From the NCBI RefSeq assembly GCF_035658495.1, contig NZ_CP141944.1:310001-374000 (forward strand): DNA of 64,000 nucleotides, read 5' to 3'. Numbering within the stretch: position 1 is the first letter of the stretch; each line of letters begins with the position of its first letter. A model generated the notes under the pieces. The model saw nothing but the letters and a program-made list of their open reading frames with translations, searched no databases and had not been told where the DNA came from. Below, in pieces: positions 10,338-19,939 of this stretch. The position numbers and the translations under genes were made by a program. This DNA comes from Novosphingobium sp. RL4 (GTDB lineage Bacteria > Pseudomonadota > Alphaproteobacteria > Sphingomonadales > Sphingomonadaceae).

Positions 10338-11267
10338 ATGAAGACGCTCGTTTGGGTCGAACACGACAACGCGTCGGTCAAGGACGCGACGCTCCATACC
10401 GTCACCGCTGCCGCCAAGCTCGGTGAAGTCCATCTGCTGGTCGCCGGCTCCGGCTGCCGCGCCGTTGCCGAACAGGCCGCGAAGATCGCCGGTGTCGCCA
10501 AGGTCCACCTGGCCGACAACGCCGCCTATGAGCACGCCCTGGCCGAAAACCTCGCGCCGCTGATCGTCGAACTCATGGGCCACCACGATGCGTTCCTGGT
10601 GCCCGCCACGACCACCGGCAAGAACGTCGCCCCGCGCGTTGCCGCGCTGCTCGACGTGATGCAGCTTTCGGACATCCTCTCGGTCGAAGGCGAAAAGACC
10701 TTCACCCGTCCGATCTACGCCGGCAACGCCATCGCCACCGTCGAATCGAGCGACGCCAAGCTGGTCATCACCGTGCGCGGCACCGCGTTTGAAAAGGCCG
10801 CCGCCGAAGGCGGTTCGGCCGCCATCGAAGACGTGGCTGGTGCCGGTGACGCCGGTCTTTCCAGCTTCGTGGGTGCCGAACTCGCCAAGTCGGAACGCCC
10901 GGAACTGACCAGCGCCAAGGTGATCGTCTCCGGCGGCCGCGCGCTCAAGGATTCGGAAACCTTCGAACAGGTCATCCTGCCGCTCGCCGACAAGCTCGGC
11001 GCAGCTGTCGGCGCCTCGCGCGCGGCGGTCGATGCGGGCTATGTGCCCAACGACTACCAGGTAGGCCAGACCGGCAAGATCGTGGCTCCCGAAGTCTACA
11101 TCGCGGTCGGCATCTCGGGCGCGATCCAGCACCTTGCGGGCATGAAGGATTCGAAGACCATCATCGCCATCAACAAGGACGAGGACGCCCCGATCTTCCA
11201 GGTCGCGGATGTCGGCTTGGTGGCCGACCTGTTCACCGCCGTGCCGGAGCTTACCGGCAAGCTCTGA
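10338..11267 (+). CDS. etfA: Electron transfer flavoprotein alpha subunit
   Basis: 309 residues from ATG 10338, with GGGAAGGA upstream. The C-terminal FAD-binding domain is clear: SGGRALKD, then [19 protein letters not shown] and QHLAGMKDS, then [10 protein letters not shown]. Forms the FAD-containing heterodimer with EtfB. Followed by a strong terminator, so etfBA is a two-gene operon. Confidence 0.96.
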   Translation: MKTLVWVEHDNASVKDATLHTVTAAAKLGEVHLLVAGSGCRAVAEQAAKIAGVAKVHLADNAAYEHALAENLAPLIVELMGHHDAFLVPATTTGKNVAPRVAALLDVMQLSDILSVEGEKTFTRPIYAGNAIATVESSDAKLVITVRGTAFEKAAAEGGSAAIEDVAGAGDAGLSSFVGAELAKSERPELTSAKVIVSGGRALKDSETFEQVILPLADKLGAAVGASRAAVDAGYVPNDYQVGQTGKIVAPEVYIAVGISGAIQHLAGMKDSKTIIAINKDEDAPIFQVADVGLVADLFTAVPELTGKL

Positions 11268-11293
11268 GCGGCGCTGAAGGACTGAAACAACGG

Positions 11294-11325
11294 AACCCCG
11301 GCCAGATAATGGCCGGGGTTTTCGT
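11294..11325 (+). terminator. Intrinsic terminator after etfA
   Basis: Ten-bp perfect stem AACCCCGGCC / GGCCGGGGTT (11294-11303, 11311-11320), 7-nt loop, then TTCGTTT. Confidence 0.9.
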
Positions 11326-11378
11326 TTAAGTGCAACAGTTTCCCTATATCGCCCTGGTCGGGCATCGGGGGATTCTGC

Positions 11379-12212
11379 ATGAGATGGGTACCGAAACGGC
11401 GGGCAAGTTGGCTTGCTGCCGCCGCGTTGTTGTCGCCGGTTTCGCCAGCGCAGGCCGCTCAAGCAATCGACCTCCCGCGGAGCAGTCCATGGACTTTCCG
11501 CTACGACGCCGATTCCTGCGACATGGCCGCCGTTTTCGGGGCCGACAACCGCTCTCTCGTCATCACCTTCTCGGGATTCGCTCCGGACGAGCCTTTCCAG
11601 ATCACGCTGGCCGGTGAGGGAATGGATTGGCACCTTCCCGAAGCCGAGGGCTGGATCGATCTTGGCAATGGCGCGCAACCGCGGCGCGTTACAGTTCTGA
11701 GCGCGTCGGGCGCCCATCAGGCATCCATGCTGCTCGTCACCGAAGTCGAACTGGAACCGGGGATCTCCGAAGGTGGAAACAGCACGAATTCCACGCTGAC
11801 CTTCACTGCACCTTCGCGCATATCGTACAGGCTGGGAGTCAGCGGGTTCCACGATGCGATGCGCGTCATGCGGCAATGCACGGAAAATCTCGAACTCCAA
11901 TGGGGCTTCAAGCCGTGGGAACAGCGTACACGCTCCCACCCCGAACCCACGCCCGGTTTCAAGGCCTGGATGCGCAAGGGCGACCATCCGGAATTCACGG
12001 TGCCTGAAGGTATCGGCGGCTTCCTGCGGTTCCGTCTCGGTGTGGATGCCGAGGGCCAGGTCACGGATTGCCATATTCAACGCGCGATCGGACCCGACAG
12101 CTTCGGCGAGCAGGTCTGCCGCCAGTTCGTCCTGCGGGGTCGTTTCATCCCCGCTCACGATGCCAAGGGCGCTCCGGTCGCGTCTTACTTCGCCGGAGCG
12201 GCCCTGTTCTGA
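11379..12212 (+). CDS. Secreted protein with TonB-like C-terminal domain
   Basis: 277 residues. A signal peptide ends near SPAQA (about residue 26). The last 80 residues ([19 protein letters not shown]...C...[12 protein letters not shown]) match the TonB_C fold pattern: a strand, V-D-x-x-G-x-V-x-x-C, then R-F-x-P-A-x-D-x-x-G-x-P. There is no N-terminal membrane anchor or proline-rich linker as in a true TonB, so it is probably a soluble periplasmic protein. The N-terminal 190 residues are not recognised. Likely transcribed alone. Confidence 0.7.
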   Translation: MRWVPKRRASWLAAAALLSPVSPAQAAQAIDLPRSSPWTFRYDADSCDMAAVFGADNRSLVITFSGFAPDEPFQITLAGEGMDWHLPEAEGWIDLGNGAQPRRVTVLSASGAHQASMLLVTEVELEPGISEGGNSTNSTLTFTAPSRISYRLGVSGFHDAMRVMRQCTENLELQWGFKPWEQRTRSHPEPTPGFKAWMRKGDHPEFTVPEGIGGFLRFRLGVDAEGQVTDCHIQRAIGPDSFGEQVCRQFVLRGRFIPAHDAKGAPVASYFAGAALF

Positions 12213-12236
12213 AAATCCTGGAAGCGTGCCGCCCGG

Positions 12237-12788
12237 TCAGGAAACCCGCTCGAACAGATTAACGATAACCGTCTCTCCGTTTTCGCCGAGGTCGTGATTT
12301 CCGCAAGGAATGAAGCCCAGTGCTCCGGCCACCCGCTCGGAGGCTGTATTGCCCTCCTCGATCATGCAGGCAATGCGGCGTGGTCCGTGAGTCACGTCGA
12401 ACCAATCCAGTACGGCGCGCATGACCTCCTTTGCCAGGCCGATTCCCCAGTGATCGTACCGGACGATCCAGCCTGCCTCGGGTACATCGTCCATGCCTTT
12501 TCCAAAGCCCCGCCAGCTATGGAACACACCGCAGTTGGCAACGATCTCGCCATTCCCGCCACGCCTGCGCACCGGGAAGGTCCCATAGCCGTGCAGCGCC
12601 CAGGACCCGCCGTTGCGCTGGAGGCGCTCGAAAACGCCCTTCTTCTCGGCTTGCGTAAGGCCGAGGAACCGCCGCGTCTCCTCATCGGCCAGCAGGCGGA
12701 CCATATCGTCGAGATCGCTTGCCTGCGGCTTCCAGAGTTCGAAACGCTCGGTGACGAGCAGCGGGCCATCCAGCACGGCAAGGCTCAC
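12237..12788 (-). CDS. GNAT-family N-acetyltransferase (RimJ/RimL-like)
   Basis: 183 residues from GTG 12788, which overlaps the DUF445 stop as GTGA (translational coupling). The RimJ/RimL-like pattern is visible: LLVTERFELWKPQASDLDDM at the N-terminus, EAGWIVRYDHWGIGLAKEVM as the acetyl-CoA-binding helix region, and NTASERVAGALGF. Likely acetylates an N-terminal amine of a protein or small molecule; substrate unknown. Last gene of the RND-DUF445-GNAT operon. Confidence 0.82.
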   Translation of the reverse strand: MSLAVLDGPLLVTERFELWKPQASDLDDMVRLLADEETRRFLGLTQAEKKGVFERLQRNGGSWALHGYGTFPVRRRGGNGEIVANCGVFHSWRGFGKGMDDVPEAGWIVRYDHWGIGLAKEVMRAVLDWFDVTHGPRRIACMIEEGNTASERVAGALGFIPCGNHDLGENGETVIVNLFERVS

Positions 12789-14089
12789 AGCAACTGGTCC
12801 GCAACGTGGATGCATACGCCGAACAGGCCGCCGACCAGCGTGCCGTTGATGCGGATGAACTGAAGGTCGCGGCCCACGGCGCCCTCTATGCGGTCCGTCA
12901 CGGTGCGCGCATCCCAGCGCTTGACGGTTTCGGATACCAGCCTCACGATTTCCCCCCCATAGCGCGACACGATCCCGACGAGCGTGCGGCGCGCGAAACG
13001 ATTGACCATGTACTGCAACCGCGCGTCGTCGCCCAGTGCCTGACCCAGTTGCGCAAGGCTTTCCCCCAGCGCACCGGACAACGCCTTGTCGGGATTGCGC
13101 ACGGCCTTGAGCAAGGCCGCGCGGGTGCGTTCCCACATGCCGTCGAGCCAGGCGGCGACTGCGGGGTTTTCGATCAGTTCGTTCTTGATGCGCTCCACCT
13201 TCGCCTGCGTCTCGGGCTTGCTGCGCAAGTCCTCTGCAAGGTTGGCGAGCGCCTCGTCGATCCTGGCGCGTAGGGGATGGTCGGGCTGGACGATCACTTC
13301 GGCCAGCAGCCGGTAGGCGCCGTCGAGCACGCCGTTTGCCAGCCGCTCGTCCAGCCCGGTCCAGCGCATGATGCTGTTGGCGCGCTGATGGATCATCTCG
13401 CGGATCAGCGGCTCGTTGCTCTCGATAGCCTCGCCGATCTTGCGCAGCACGCTTTCGAGCACCGGCAGGTGCCTGCGGTCGGCAATCGCACTGGTCAGCA
13501 TCTGGCCGAGCAGGGGCGCCGCATCGATCTTCTCGAGCTGACGGCGCAGGCCGGTCTTGACCATGCCGCCCATCTGCTCGGGATCCAGCGATTCGAGCAC
13601 GTCGGCCAGCAGGTTGGCCGCGCCGGCACGAATGCGGGATTGCTCGTCACGCGCGGGATCGGAAAGGAACGCCCCGGTGGCGGCCGCAAGGTTGAAGCCC
13701 TTCAGACGCCGGGCGACGACTTGCGGCGTGAGGAAATTGTCCCTCAGGAACATCGCCATCGAATCGGCGATACGGTCCTTGTTGTCGGGAATGATCGCGG
13801 TGTGCGGGATCGGCAGGCCCAGCGGATGGCGGAACAGCGCGGTCACAGCGAACCAGTCTGCCAGACCGCCGACCATGGCCGCTTCGGTAAAGGAGATCGC
13901 GTATCCGAGCGGCCCGCTCCATTCCGGGTGCAGCACCGCCAGCCGTTTGAGAACGATGAAGGCCGCCGCCATGAACAGCAGCAGCCCCGTCGCGAACAGG
14001 CGCATGTGCCGGGCCCGGTCGTTCACGACCGGGCCGAGCCGGAAAAAGTCTTGCCGTGCCACGGAGATGCTACGCTTGGGGGCCGGCAA
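12785..14089 (-). CDS. DUF445 membrane-associated protein (YjiN-like)
   Basis: 434 residues. An N-terminal membrane segment (LFATGLLLFMAAAFIVL), then the family hallmark AAMVGGLADWFAVTALFRHPLGLPIPHT, long helices, and a C-terminal hydrophobic anchor ending near VHVADQLL. Function unknown. I keep the TTG start at 14089 because AGGAGG sits just upstream, within the 17-bp gap after the RND gene; ATG at 14005 would fall at the first membrane segment and has no ribosome site. Confidence 0.85.
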   Translation of the reverse strand: MPAPKRSISVARQDFFRLGPVVNDRARHMRLFATGLLLFMAAAFIVLKRLAVLHPEWSGPLGYAISFTEAAMVGGLADWFAVTALFRHPLGLPIPHTAIIPDNKDRIADSMAMFLRDNFLTPQVVARRLKGFNLAAATGAFLSDPARDEQSRIRAGAANLLADVLESLDPEQMGGMVKTGLRRQLEKIDAAPLLGQMLTSAIADRRHLPVLESVLRKIGEAIESNEPLIREMIHQRANSIMRWTGLDERLANGVLDGAYRLLAEVIVQPDHPLRARIDEALANLAEDLRSKPETQAKVERIKNELIENPAVAAWLDGMWERTRAALLKAVRNPDKALSGALGESLAQLGQALGDDARLQYMVNRFARRTLVGIVSRYGGEIVRLVSETVKRWDARTVTDRIEGAVGRDLQFIRINGTLVGGLFGVCIHVADQLL

Positions 14090-14106
14090 TGTTCCTCCTG
14101 CTCTTG

Positions 14107-17100
14107 CTATTCGGCCGCGATCGGCTGGGGAAGTGCGATTCCACCCTGGCTGGCGGCATCCTCATGGGCGTGGTGCGGCTCGAACGTGAGCAGCTTGCGG
14201 CGCAGCCACGGACCCACCCGCTTTTCGAAGCCATCAGCCAGGCTGAAGGCAGCCGGCACGATCACCAGAGTCAGCATGGTGGACACCAGCAGGCCGCCGA
14301 TCACGGTGATGCCCATCGGCGCGCGCCATGCCGCATCGCCCGAAAGCGAGATCGCGGTCGGCACCATGCCCGCCGTCATGGCCACGGTGGTCATGATGAT
14401 CGGCTGGGCGCGCTTGTGCCCGGCGTCCATGATGGCCGTGAGCTTGTCGACACCCTTCTCCATTTCCTCGATCGCGAAGTCGATCAGCAGGATGGAGTTC
14501 TTGGCAACGATGCCCAGCAGCATCAGGATGCCGATGTAGACCGGCATCGAGATCGGCTGGCCGACGATCACCAGCGCCAGGAGACCGCCCAGCGGTGCCA
14601 GCAGCAGCGAGGCCATATTCACCAGCGGCGAGACGAAGCGCTTGTAGAGCAGCACCAGCACCGCGAAGACCAGGAAGATACCGCTGATCACCGCGATCAC
14701 GAAGCTGTTGACCATCTCGGCCTGCCACTTGTCCTCGCCGACGGGGGCGTTCGACACGCCGGTCGGCAGGTTCTTCATGATCGGCAGGTTCTGGATCTGC
14801 TCCATGATCGGACCCTTGACCTGCCCTTCGCCAAGGTCGGCGCCGACGAAGATGCGGCGCGACTGGTTGTAGCGCTGGATCTGGGTCGGACCGGCACCGA
14901 AGCGAATCTCGGCCACGCGCTTGAGCGGCACCGAGCCGCCGGTTGCGGTGGTCACGGGAAGATTCTCGATCGTGGAATAGTCCCGGCGCGAGGCGCGGGC
15001 GAGAATGACCCGGATCGGGACCTGCCGGTCGCTCAGCGAGAACTTGGCAGCGTTCTGGTCGATCTCGCCAAGCGTGGCGATGCGGATGGTCTGGCTGAGC
15101 GCCGCCGTCGTCACGCCGAGCTGCGCCGCGAGGTCGAGGCGCGGCACGATCACCAGTTCCGGTCGCTGCAGGTCGGCGGCGATACGGGGTGCAATCACGC
15201 CCGGAATCGTACGCATCTGTTCAGCCAGTGTCTGCGCGGTCTTGTTGAGCAGTTCCGAATCGCTGCCCGAGAGCATCACCGAAATATCGCGGCCACTGCC
15301 GAATCCGCCCGACTGCGTGGCAAATGTCACGCGGGCATCAGCGATGTTCTGCAGTTCGGGCGCCATGCGGCGTTCGAACTCGATGCTCGTGGCCTTGCGC
15401 TGGTCGGCCGGCTTGAGCGCGATGTAGAGCGACCCCCTGCCCTCGCGCGAAGCCTCGAGGATGTGCTGCACTTCAGGCTGCCGTTCGAGCAGGTGCGTGA
15501 CCTTGTCGGCCACCACCACGGTCTGCTCGATGGTGGTGCCGGGCACCATCTCGATGTTGACGGTGCTGGTGTCGTTGTTGGTGTTGGGCTGGAACTGCGA
15601 GGGCAGCCCCGCCAGCAACGCGAACGTCACGACGAGCGCATAGATGCCCGCACAGAATGCGTAGAACCGGTGGTCGTGCATCCGCGCGCTGATCCGCGCC
15701 GAGAAATAACGGTACCAGGTGCCCATGCGTCCGGCGAAGTGAGCCAGCCACCGCAGCGCCTTGCCGAGCACATAGATCGCCACGGGAATGCCGAGAGGTG
15801 CGATCGCCGAGGCCAGCACGAAGGCCGCCTTGCCCAGCCCCATCTTGCCGAGCACGAAGTTCGCGCCCTGGAAGATCATGTAGGCCGCGCCGATGCCCCC
15901 ACCCAGCATGAGCAGGATCGCCACCATCGCGATGAGATAGTACCACCAGCGCGACGGCGCCTTGACCAGCCGGGACTTGAGACGAAGCGCCTCACGCGAA
16001 TCCAGCGTCCAGGCCAGAACCTTGAGATAAAGGTCCATGCCCTTGCCGCCGCCGTGTTCGGCATGGCCGTGAGCCTTGAGGAAGTAGGCCGCGACCATCG
16101 GCGTGATAAGGCGCGCCACGGCAAGGCTCATCAGCACCGCCGCAACGACCGTCAGGCCGAAGGCCTTGAAGAATTGCCCCGGAATGCCCGGCATGAGCCC
16201 GACCGGCAGGAACACCGCGACGATCGAGAACGTGGTGGCGACGACCGCGAGGCCGATTTCGTCTGCCGCGTCGATCGATGCCTGATAGGCCGATTTGCCC
16301 ATGCGCATGTGGCGCACGATATTCTCGATCTCGACGATGGCGTCATCGACCAGCACCCCCGCCACGAGGCTGAGCGCCAGCAGCGAGAGGAAGTTCAGCG
16401 TGAAGCCGAGCATGTCCATGAACCAGAACGTCGGGATCGCCGAAAGCGGGATCGCGATCGCCGAGATCATCGTCGCGCGCCAGTCACGCAGGAACAGGTA
16501 GACGATGACGATGGCCAGCACCGCACCCTCGACCAGCGCTTCCATCGAGCTGGTGTACTGTCCCTTCGTGTAGTCCACGTCGGAGAACAGGCGCGTGATG
16601 TGGATGTTGGGGTTTTCCTTGCGGATCTTGTCCAACGCCTTGGCGGCGCCGTCATAGACCGCCACGTCCGAAGCCCCGAGAGCCCGCGTGAAGCCGAAAG
16701 TCACGACCTCGCGGCCGCGCAGCTTGGCGATGCGGGTCTGTTCGGAATAGCCGTCGTAGACCTTGGCGATATCCGAAAGCTTGACCTGCCTGCCGCCGCC
16801 CAGGTTGATGCGGGTCTGTGAAAGTTGGTACGCATCCTGCGCATTGCCCAGAACGCGGACCGACTGGCGCGATCCGGCGATTTCCGCCTGGCCGCCGGCA
16901 GCGTCGGTGTTGACCTGCCGCAACACGCCGTTGATGTCGTTCGCGGTAAGGCCCAGCGCGATCATCCGCTGCGGGTCGACGACGACGCGGATTTCACGGT
17001 CCACGCCGCCGTTGCGTTCAACCGAGGCGAGGCCTTCGATCGAGAGCAGGGTCTTCGAGATCGTATCGTCGACGAACCAGCTGAGCTGCTCCATCGTCAT

Positions 17101-17550
17101 GTCGTCGGCACTGACGGCGTAATAGGCCAGATTGTCGCCGTTGGCCTCGATCTTGGTGACCATCGGTTCGAGAATGCCGTCCGGCAGCTGCCCGCGCACC
17201 TGATCGACGGCGTTCTTGACCTGGTTCGTCGCGACGTCCGGATTGGTGCCGACCGTGAAGAACACCAGCGTGGTCGACGTGCCTTCCGAGGCGGTAGACT
17301 GGATTTCCTCGATCCCGGGAACGGACCGGACCGCGCCCTCGATGATCTGGGTGATCTGCGTCTCGATCTCGGTCGGGGCGGCGCCCGGCTGCGAGATCAT
17401 GACGTGAACGCCCGGGAATTCCACGTCCGGCATGTTGTTCACGTCCATGCGCATGAACGAGACCACGCCGGCGATCATCACGCCGATGAAGAAGACGATC
17501 GGAATGATCGGATTGCGGATCGACCAGGCCGAGATGTTGCGTAGGCTCAT
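14107..17550 (-). CDS. RND-family efflux permease with an enlarged central region
   Basis: 1147 residues from ATG 17550; a TTG 18 bp upstream overlaps the adaptor gene and was rejected. Standard HAE1/MdtB-like features: N-terminal NPIIPIVFFIGVMIAGVVSF, porter domains, GVLVDDAIVEIEN in TM4 with the proton-relay acidic pair, and C-terminal GIVAKNSILLIDF. It drives proton-coupled export with the adjacent adaptor; no outer-membrane partner is adjacent (the tolC gene at 46.4 kb may serve). Odd: about 90 extra residues (roughly 530-620) with two additional hydrophobic segments between TM6 and TM7. Confidence 0.93.
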   Translation of the reverse strand: MSLRNISAWSIRNPIIPIVFFIGVMIAGVVSFMRMDVNNMPDVEFPGVHVMISQPGAAPTEIETQITQIIEGAVRSVPGIEEIQSTASEGTSTTLVFFTVGTNPDVATNQVKNAVDQVRGQLPDGILEPMVTKIEANGDNLAYYAVSADDMTMEQLSWFVDDTISKTLLSIEGLASVERNGGVDREIRVVVDPQRMIALGLTANDINGVLRQVNTDAAGGQAEIAGSRQSVRVLGNAQDAYQLSQTRINLGGGRQVKLSDIAKVYDGYSEQTRIAKLRGREVVTFGFTRALGASDVAVYDGAAKALDKIRKENPNIHITRLFSDVDYTKGQYTSSMEALVEGAVLAIVIVYLFLRDWRATMISAIAIPLSAIPTFWFMDMLGFTLNFLSLLALSLVAGVLVDDAIVEIENIVRHMRMGKSAYQASIDAADEIGLAVVATTFSIVAVFLPVGLMPGIPGQFFKAFGLTVVAAVLMSLAVARLITPMVAAYFLKAHGHAEHGGGKGMDLYLKVLAWTLDSREALRLKSRLVKAPSRWWYYLIAMVAILLMLGGGIGAAYMIFQGANFVLGKMGLGKAAFVLASAIAPLGIPVAIYVLGKALRWLAHFAGRMGTWYRYFSARISARMHDHRFYAFCAGIYALVVTFALLAGLPSQFQPNTNNDTSTVNIEMVPGTTIEQTVVVADKVTHLLERQPEVQHILEASREGRGSLYIALKPADQRKATSIEFERRMAPELQNIADARVTFATQSGGFGSGRDISVMLSGSDSELLNKTAQTLAEQMRTIPGVIAPRIAADLQRPELVIVPRLDLAAQLGVTTAALSQTIRIATLGEIDQNAAKFSLSDRQVPIRVILARASRRDYSTIENLPVTTATGGSVPLKRVAEIRFGAGPTQIQRYNQSRRIFVGADLGEGQVKGPIMEQIQNLPIMKNLPTGVSNAPVGEDKWQAEMVNSFVIAVISGIFLVFAVLVLLYKRFVSPLVNMASLLLAPLGGLLALVIVGQPISMPVYIGILMLLGIVAKNSILLIDFAIEEMEKGVDKLTAIMDAGHKRAQPIIMTTVAMTAGMVPTAISLSGDAAWRAPMGITVIGGLLVSTMLTLVIVPAAFSLADGFEKRVGPWLRRKLLTFEPHHAHEDAASQGGIALPQPIAAE

Positions 17551-17564
17551 CGCGCTATGTCCGA

Positions 17565-18764
17565 TCAATCGGCCTTGGCGGCAAGCTGGGGCTTGACCTT
17601 GTCGCCGTCGTTGAGGAACCCGCCGGCACGCAGCACGATCTTCTCGTTACCGTCGATGCCGGACTTCACGACGATGCCCTTGCCCGTCACCAGACCGGTC
17701 TGGACGGCGCGGCGATGCACCACGTTCTTGGCGTCCACGACGTAGACGAACGAGCCCTTGTCGTCGTTCTGGATGGCCGATTCCGGCAGCACCGGAGCAA
17801 CCGTCTGGCCGCTGTTGATCACCACGCTGGCAAACCCGCCCGGACGCAGGGCGTCATTATAGGCGAGCGCGATACGGGCGATGCCCTGGCGGTTTGTGGA
17901 ATCGATGATCGGGGCGATCTGCCAGACCTGGCCGGTGAAGCTCTGGTTCGAGCCGGTCGGCGTCACGGTGGCTTCCACGCCGACGCTCAGCCGGGCGAGA
18001 TCGTCCTCGCTAAGCTGGGCGAGCAGTTCCATCTCGCCGCCCTTGGCGAGGCGGAACAGCACGGCACTGCCGCCGCCCACGACCTGGCCAAGCTCGACAT
18101 TGCGTTCGAGCACGAGGCCGGCCGCCGGAGCAACGATGTTGAGGCGGGCGGTCTGTGCCTGAAGCTGGCCGAGCGTGGCGCGCGCGACCCTGACCTGGGC
18201 GACGGCAGCGTCACGCGTCGCCTTCAGCCGGTCGACGTCGGCAGCGGAGATGAAGCCGCGGTCCACCAGTTTGAGCGCACGGTCGAGATTGGCCTGCGCA
18301 AGGCGCGCGTCTGCTTCTGCGACGGAGATCTGCGCGGACTGGCCTGCCTGCTGCTGGGCCTGCACCGAGCGGTCGATCACGGCCAGCACCTGCCCCTGCG
18401 ACACCCAGTCTCCCGCTTCGACGAGCACGGAGCGGACCTGCCCGCCCTCGCCCACCGAACCGACCGGCATCGGGCGGCGTGCCGCCAGCGAACCGGTTGC
18501 GCTGATTTCGCCAACAACGGAGGCGCGGCCAGGCACGACCACGGTTACGGCGGGGGTCTGAACGTCGTTTTCGCCGGCGGCGCTGGCTTCACCTCCGCCG
18601 CGCGTGGCGAACCAGATGCCGATCGCGAGCACGACGGCGCCCACTATGGCGATCCACAGCCATCGGCGGGATGCACGATCCCGTTCGACATCCCCTTCAA
18701 GCGGGTTGCCCGGCGCGGTGAAACCTTCGTTCTCGCTCACATCGATCCTGCTGTCGTAATTCAT
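17565..18764 (-). CDS. RND efflux periplasmic adaptor (HlyD/MFP family)
   Basis: 399 residues. A single N-terminal membrane anchor (WLWIAIVGAVVLAIGIWFA) follows a cytoplasmic tail of about 35 residues. Then come lipoyl halves (GEGGQVRSVLVEAGDWVSQGQ and IVAPAAGLVLERNVELGQVV) around a coiled-coil hairpin rich in A/Q/R, and beta-barrel plus membrane-proximal domains. It bridges the downstream RND permease to an outer-membrane channel. First gene of the operon, 14 bp before the permease start. Confidence 0.93.
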   Translation of the reverse strand: MNYDSRIDVSENEGFTAPGNPLEGDVERDRASRRWLWIAIVGAVVLAIGIWFATRGGGEASAAGENDVQTPAVTVVVPGRASVVGEISATGSLAARRPMPVGSVGEGGQVRSVLVEAGDWVSQGQVLAVIDRSVQAQQQAGQSAQISVAEADARLAQANLDRALKLVDRGFISAADVDRLKATRDAAVAQVRVARATLGQLQAQTARLNIVAPAAGLVLERNVELGQVVGGGSAVLFRLAKGGEMELLAQLSEDDLARLSVGVEATVTPTGSNQSFTGQVWQIAPIIDSTNRQGIARIALAYNDALRPGGFASVVINSGQTVAPVLPESAIQNDDKGSFVYVVDAKNVVHRRAVQTGLVTGKGIVVKSGIDGNEKIVLRAGGFLNDGDKVKPQLAAKAD

Positions 18765-19022
18765 CTTGTCACCGCAAAAACTGCGATTGCCCCCAATCCC
18801 GATGCCCGAACCGATTGCCTGATCCCGGAGGCGTCACCACCCGCGGGCCCGCCCGGCACCGGGGAGCACGATCCGCCGTCGGGGCGCGGGCACACGGGTC
18901 CGCGCCGCTGCAACGGCAAAATTTCCTGCGAACGGACATATACCTGCGACAAGCGAGTGGCAATCAGCAGTCGGCCTGTAGCCGACGGGGATCGACAAGC
19001 GTCGAGCGCAGGTAATCGGCGG

Positions 19023-19053
19023 GGCGTAATCCTTGGGTCCTCAAGGATTCGCC
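19023..19053. other. Strong hairpin in the 366-bp gap between the adaptor gene and sciP
   Basis: GGCG-T-AATCCTTG pairs with CAAGGATT-CGCC around a 6-nt loop (12 bp, one bulge), with no T tract on either strand. A smaller GGGTC-TTTC-GACCC hairpin is at 19100-19113. I see no gene in 18765-19130; it should hold the sciP 3' end and the RND operon promoter. Confidence 0.4.
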
Positions 19054-19130
19054 GGCCAAATACGGAAACGGCGCCGAACCGAGGTTCGCCGCCGTCTTCC
19101 GGGTCTTTCGACCCTCAACAAATTCGAGGC

Positions 19131-19430
19131 TCAGTACTTCTGCTGGCGCTCGTAAAGATCGCGGTAATGCTGGATTCGCGTGACGCGCAGGCCCTGCATT
19201 CCAGAACGGTCCACCGCGCGCTGCCATCCCGCGAATTCTTCCAGCGTGAGCTGATAGCGATCGCAGACTTCGTCGATCGTCAGCAGGCCGCCGTTCACGG
19301 CCGCAACGACTTCCGCCTTGCGGCGCACGACCCAGCGCGTGGTGTTCGGCGGCGGCAACGAATCAAGCGTCAACGGCTCGCCGAGCGGCCCGATCACCTG
19401 GGCAGGACGGATTTTCTGGTTCTCGATCAT
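19131..19430 (-). CDS. sciP: SciP, small CtrA-inhibitory protein (DUF1153)
   Basis: 99 residues, start chosen at ATG 19430 with GAGG six bases upstream (GTG and ATG codons lie just 5'). The conserved block SLPPPNTTRWVVRRKAEVV, followed by GGLLTIDEVCDRYQLTLEEF and GLRVTRIQHYRD, matches Caulobacter SciP closely. In Caulobacter, SciP binds DNA and CtrA and blocks CtrA-dependent transcription in G1; the same target here is inferred. Monocistronic, with about 500 bp of non-coding DNA upstream. Confidence 0.93.
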   Translation of the reverse strand: MIENQKIRPAQVIGPLGEPLTLDSLPPPNTTRWVVRRKAEVVAAVNGGLLTIDEVCDRYQLTLEEFAGWQRAVDRSGMQGLRVTRIQHYRDLYERQQKY

Positions 19431-19538
19431 CATCACCCTCGTACGCCGGTGCTTCGATTGCCGGCGACAGAAGCGACATTGGCCTCCGCTGGCTTGCGAT
19501 TGGCTGAAGCATTTGGGTTAACAGGTATTGAGACTGGC

Positions 19539-19550
19539 TCATACGTATGA
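19539..19550. promoter_or_regulatory. 12-bp palindrome upstream of sciP
   Basis: TCATACGTATGA is a perfect palindrome 109 bp upstream of the sciP start. A GTTAAC half-site lies at 19517-19522 between it and the gene. A second small hairpin, GCCTGAT-GGA-ATCAGGC, is at 19609-19625. The 19431-19939 interval contains no convincing gene and must carry both the sciP and mnmA promoters. Confidence 0.4.
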
Positions 19551-19835
19551 ATAACGAATGCGGCCGAGCCGGCGAAACTGCCAAAGCGGTGAAGCCTGAC
19601 AGATTCGGGCCTGATGGAATCAGGCTCTGCCCACGCGGCGCGCAGATCGTGCGCCGCAAACAGTCGGGAACGCAGGGAAAACCAGTCGATCGGCGATGGG
19701 TCCGAGATGAACTCCTCGCTGTCGCGACCAGACGCATGCCCTGCTTTGCAGGTTTCATGATCAAAAGCGATGTTCATGGACAAGGCTTTTAGCGCCGCTT
19801 GGTCAAGGGACGGTAAAGGCGATGTTTACACTTTT

Positions 19836-19849
19836 TTAACGATTGTTAA
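19836..19849. promoter_or_regulatory. Paired TTAAC half-sites (CtrA-box-like) upstream of mnmA
   Basis: TTAAC-GATTG-TTAAC lies about 100 bp before mnmA. The canonical Caulobacter CtrA box is TTAA-N7-TTAA; here the TTAA cores are separated by 6, so this is a near match only. Confidence 0.3.
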
Positions 19850-19939
19850 CGCGCTTGCGAAGCACGCCTTGGCCGCCCTTTGCGGTTAGATACGGCCCCC
19901 TCCTCTCGACAAAGGTAGGAATTCCGTGCGTTCGCCTGT

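Noticed and set aside
14056..16821. 921-codon open frame on the plus strand opposite the RND permease
   Set aside because: It is an antisense shadow: H/R/D-rich composition with no domain, while the opposite strand encodes a clear RND protein. Similar shadows lie opposite the fumarase (44021-45685), RhlE (5144-7057) and rho (59912-61780) genes.
19547..19792. 81-codon open frame in the sciP-mnmA gap
   Set aside because: No ribosome site, no recognisable family, overlaps other open frames on the opposite strand; likely chance in GC-rich DNA.
19836..19849. CtrA box
   Set aside because: TTAA cores are separated by 6, not 7, bases; kept only as a low-confidence near match.
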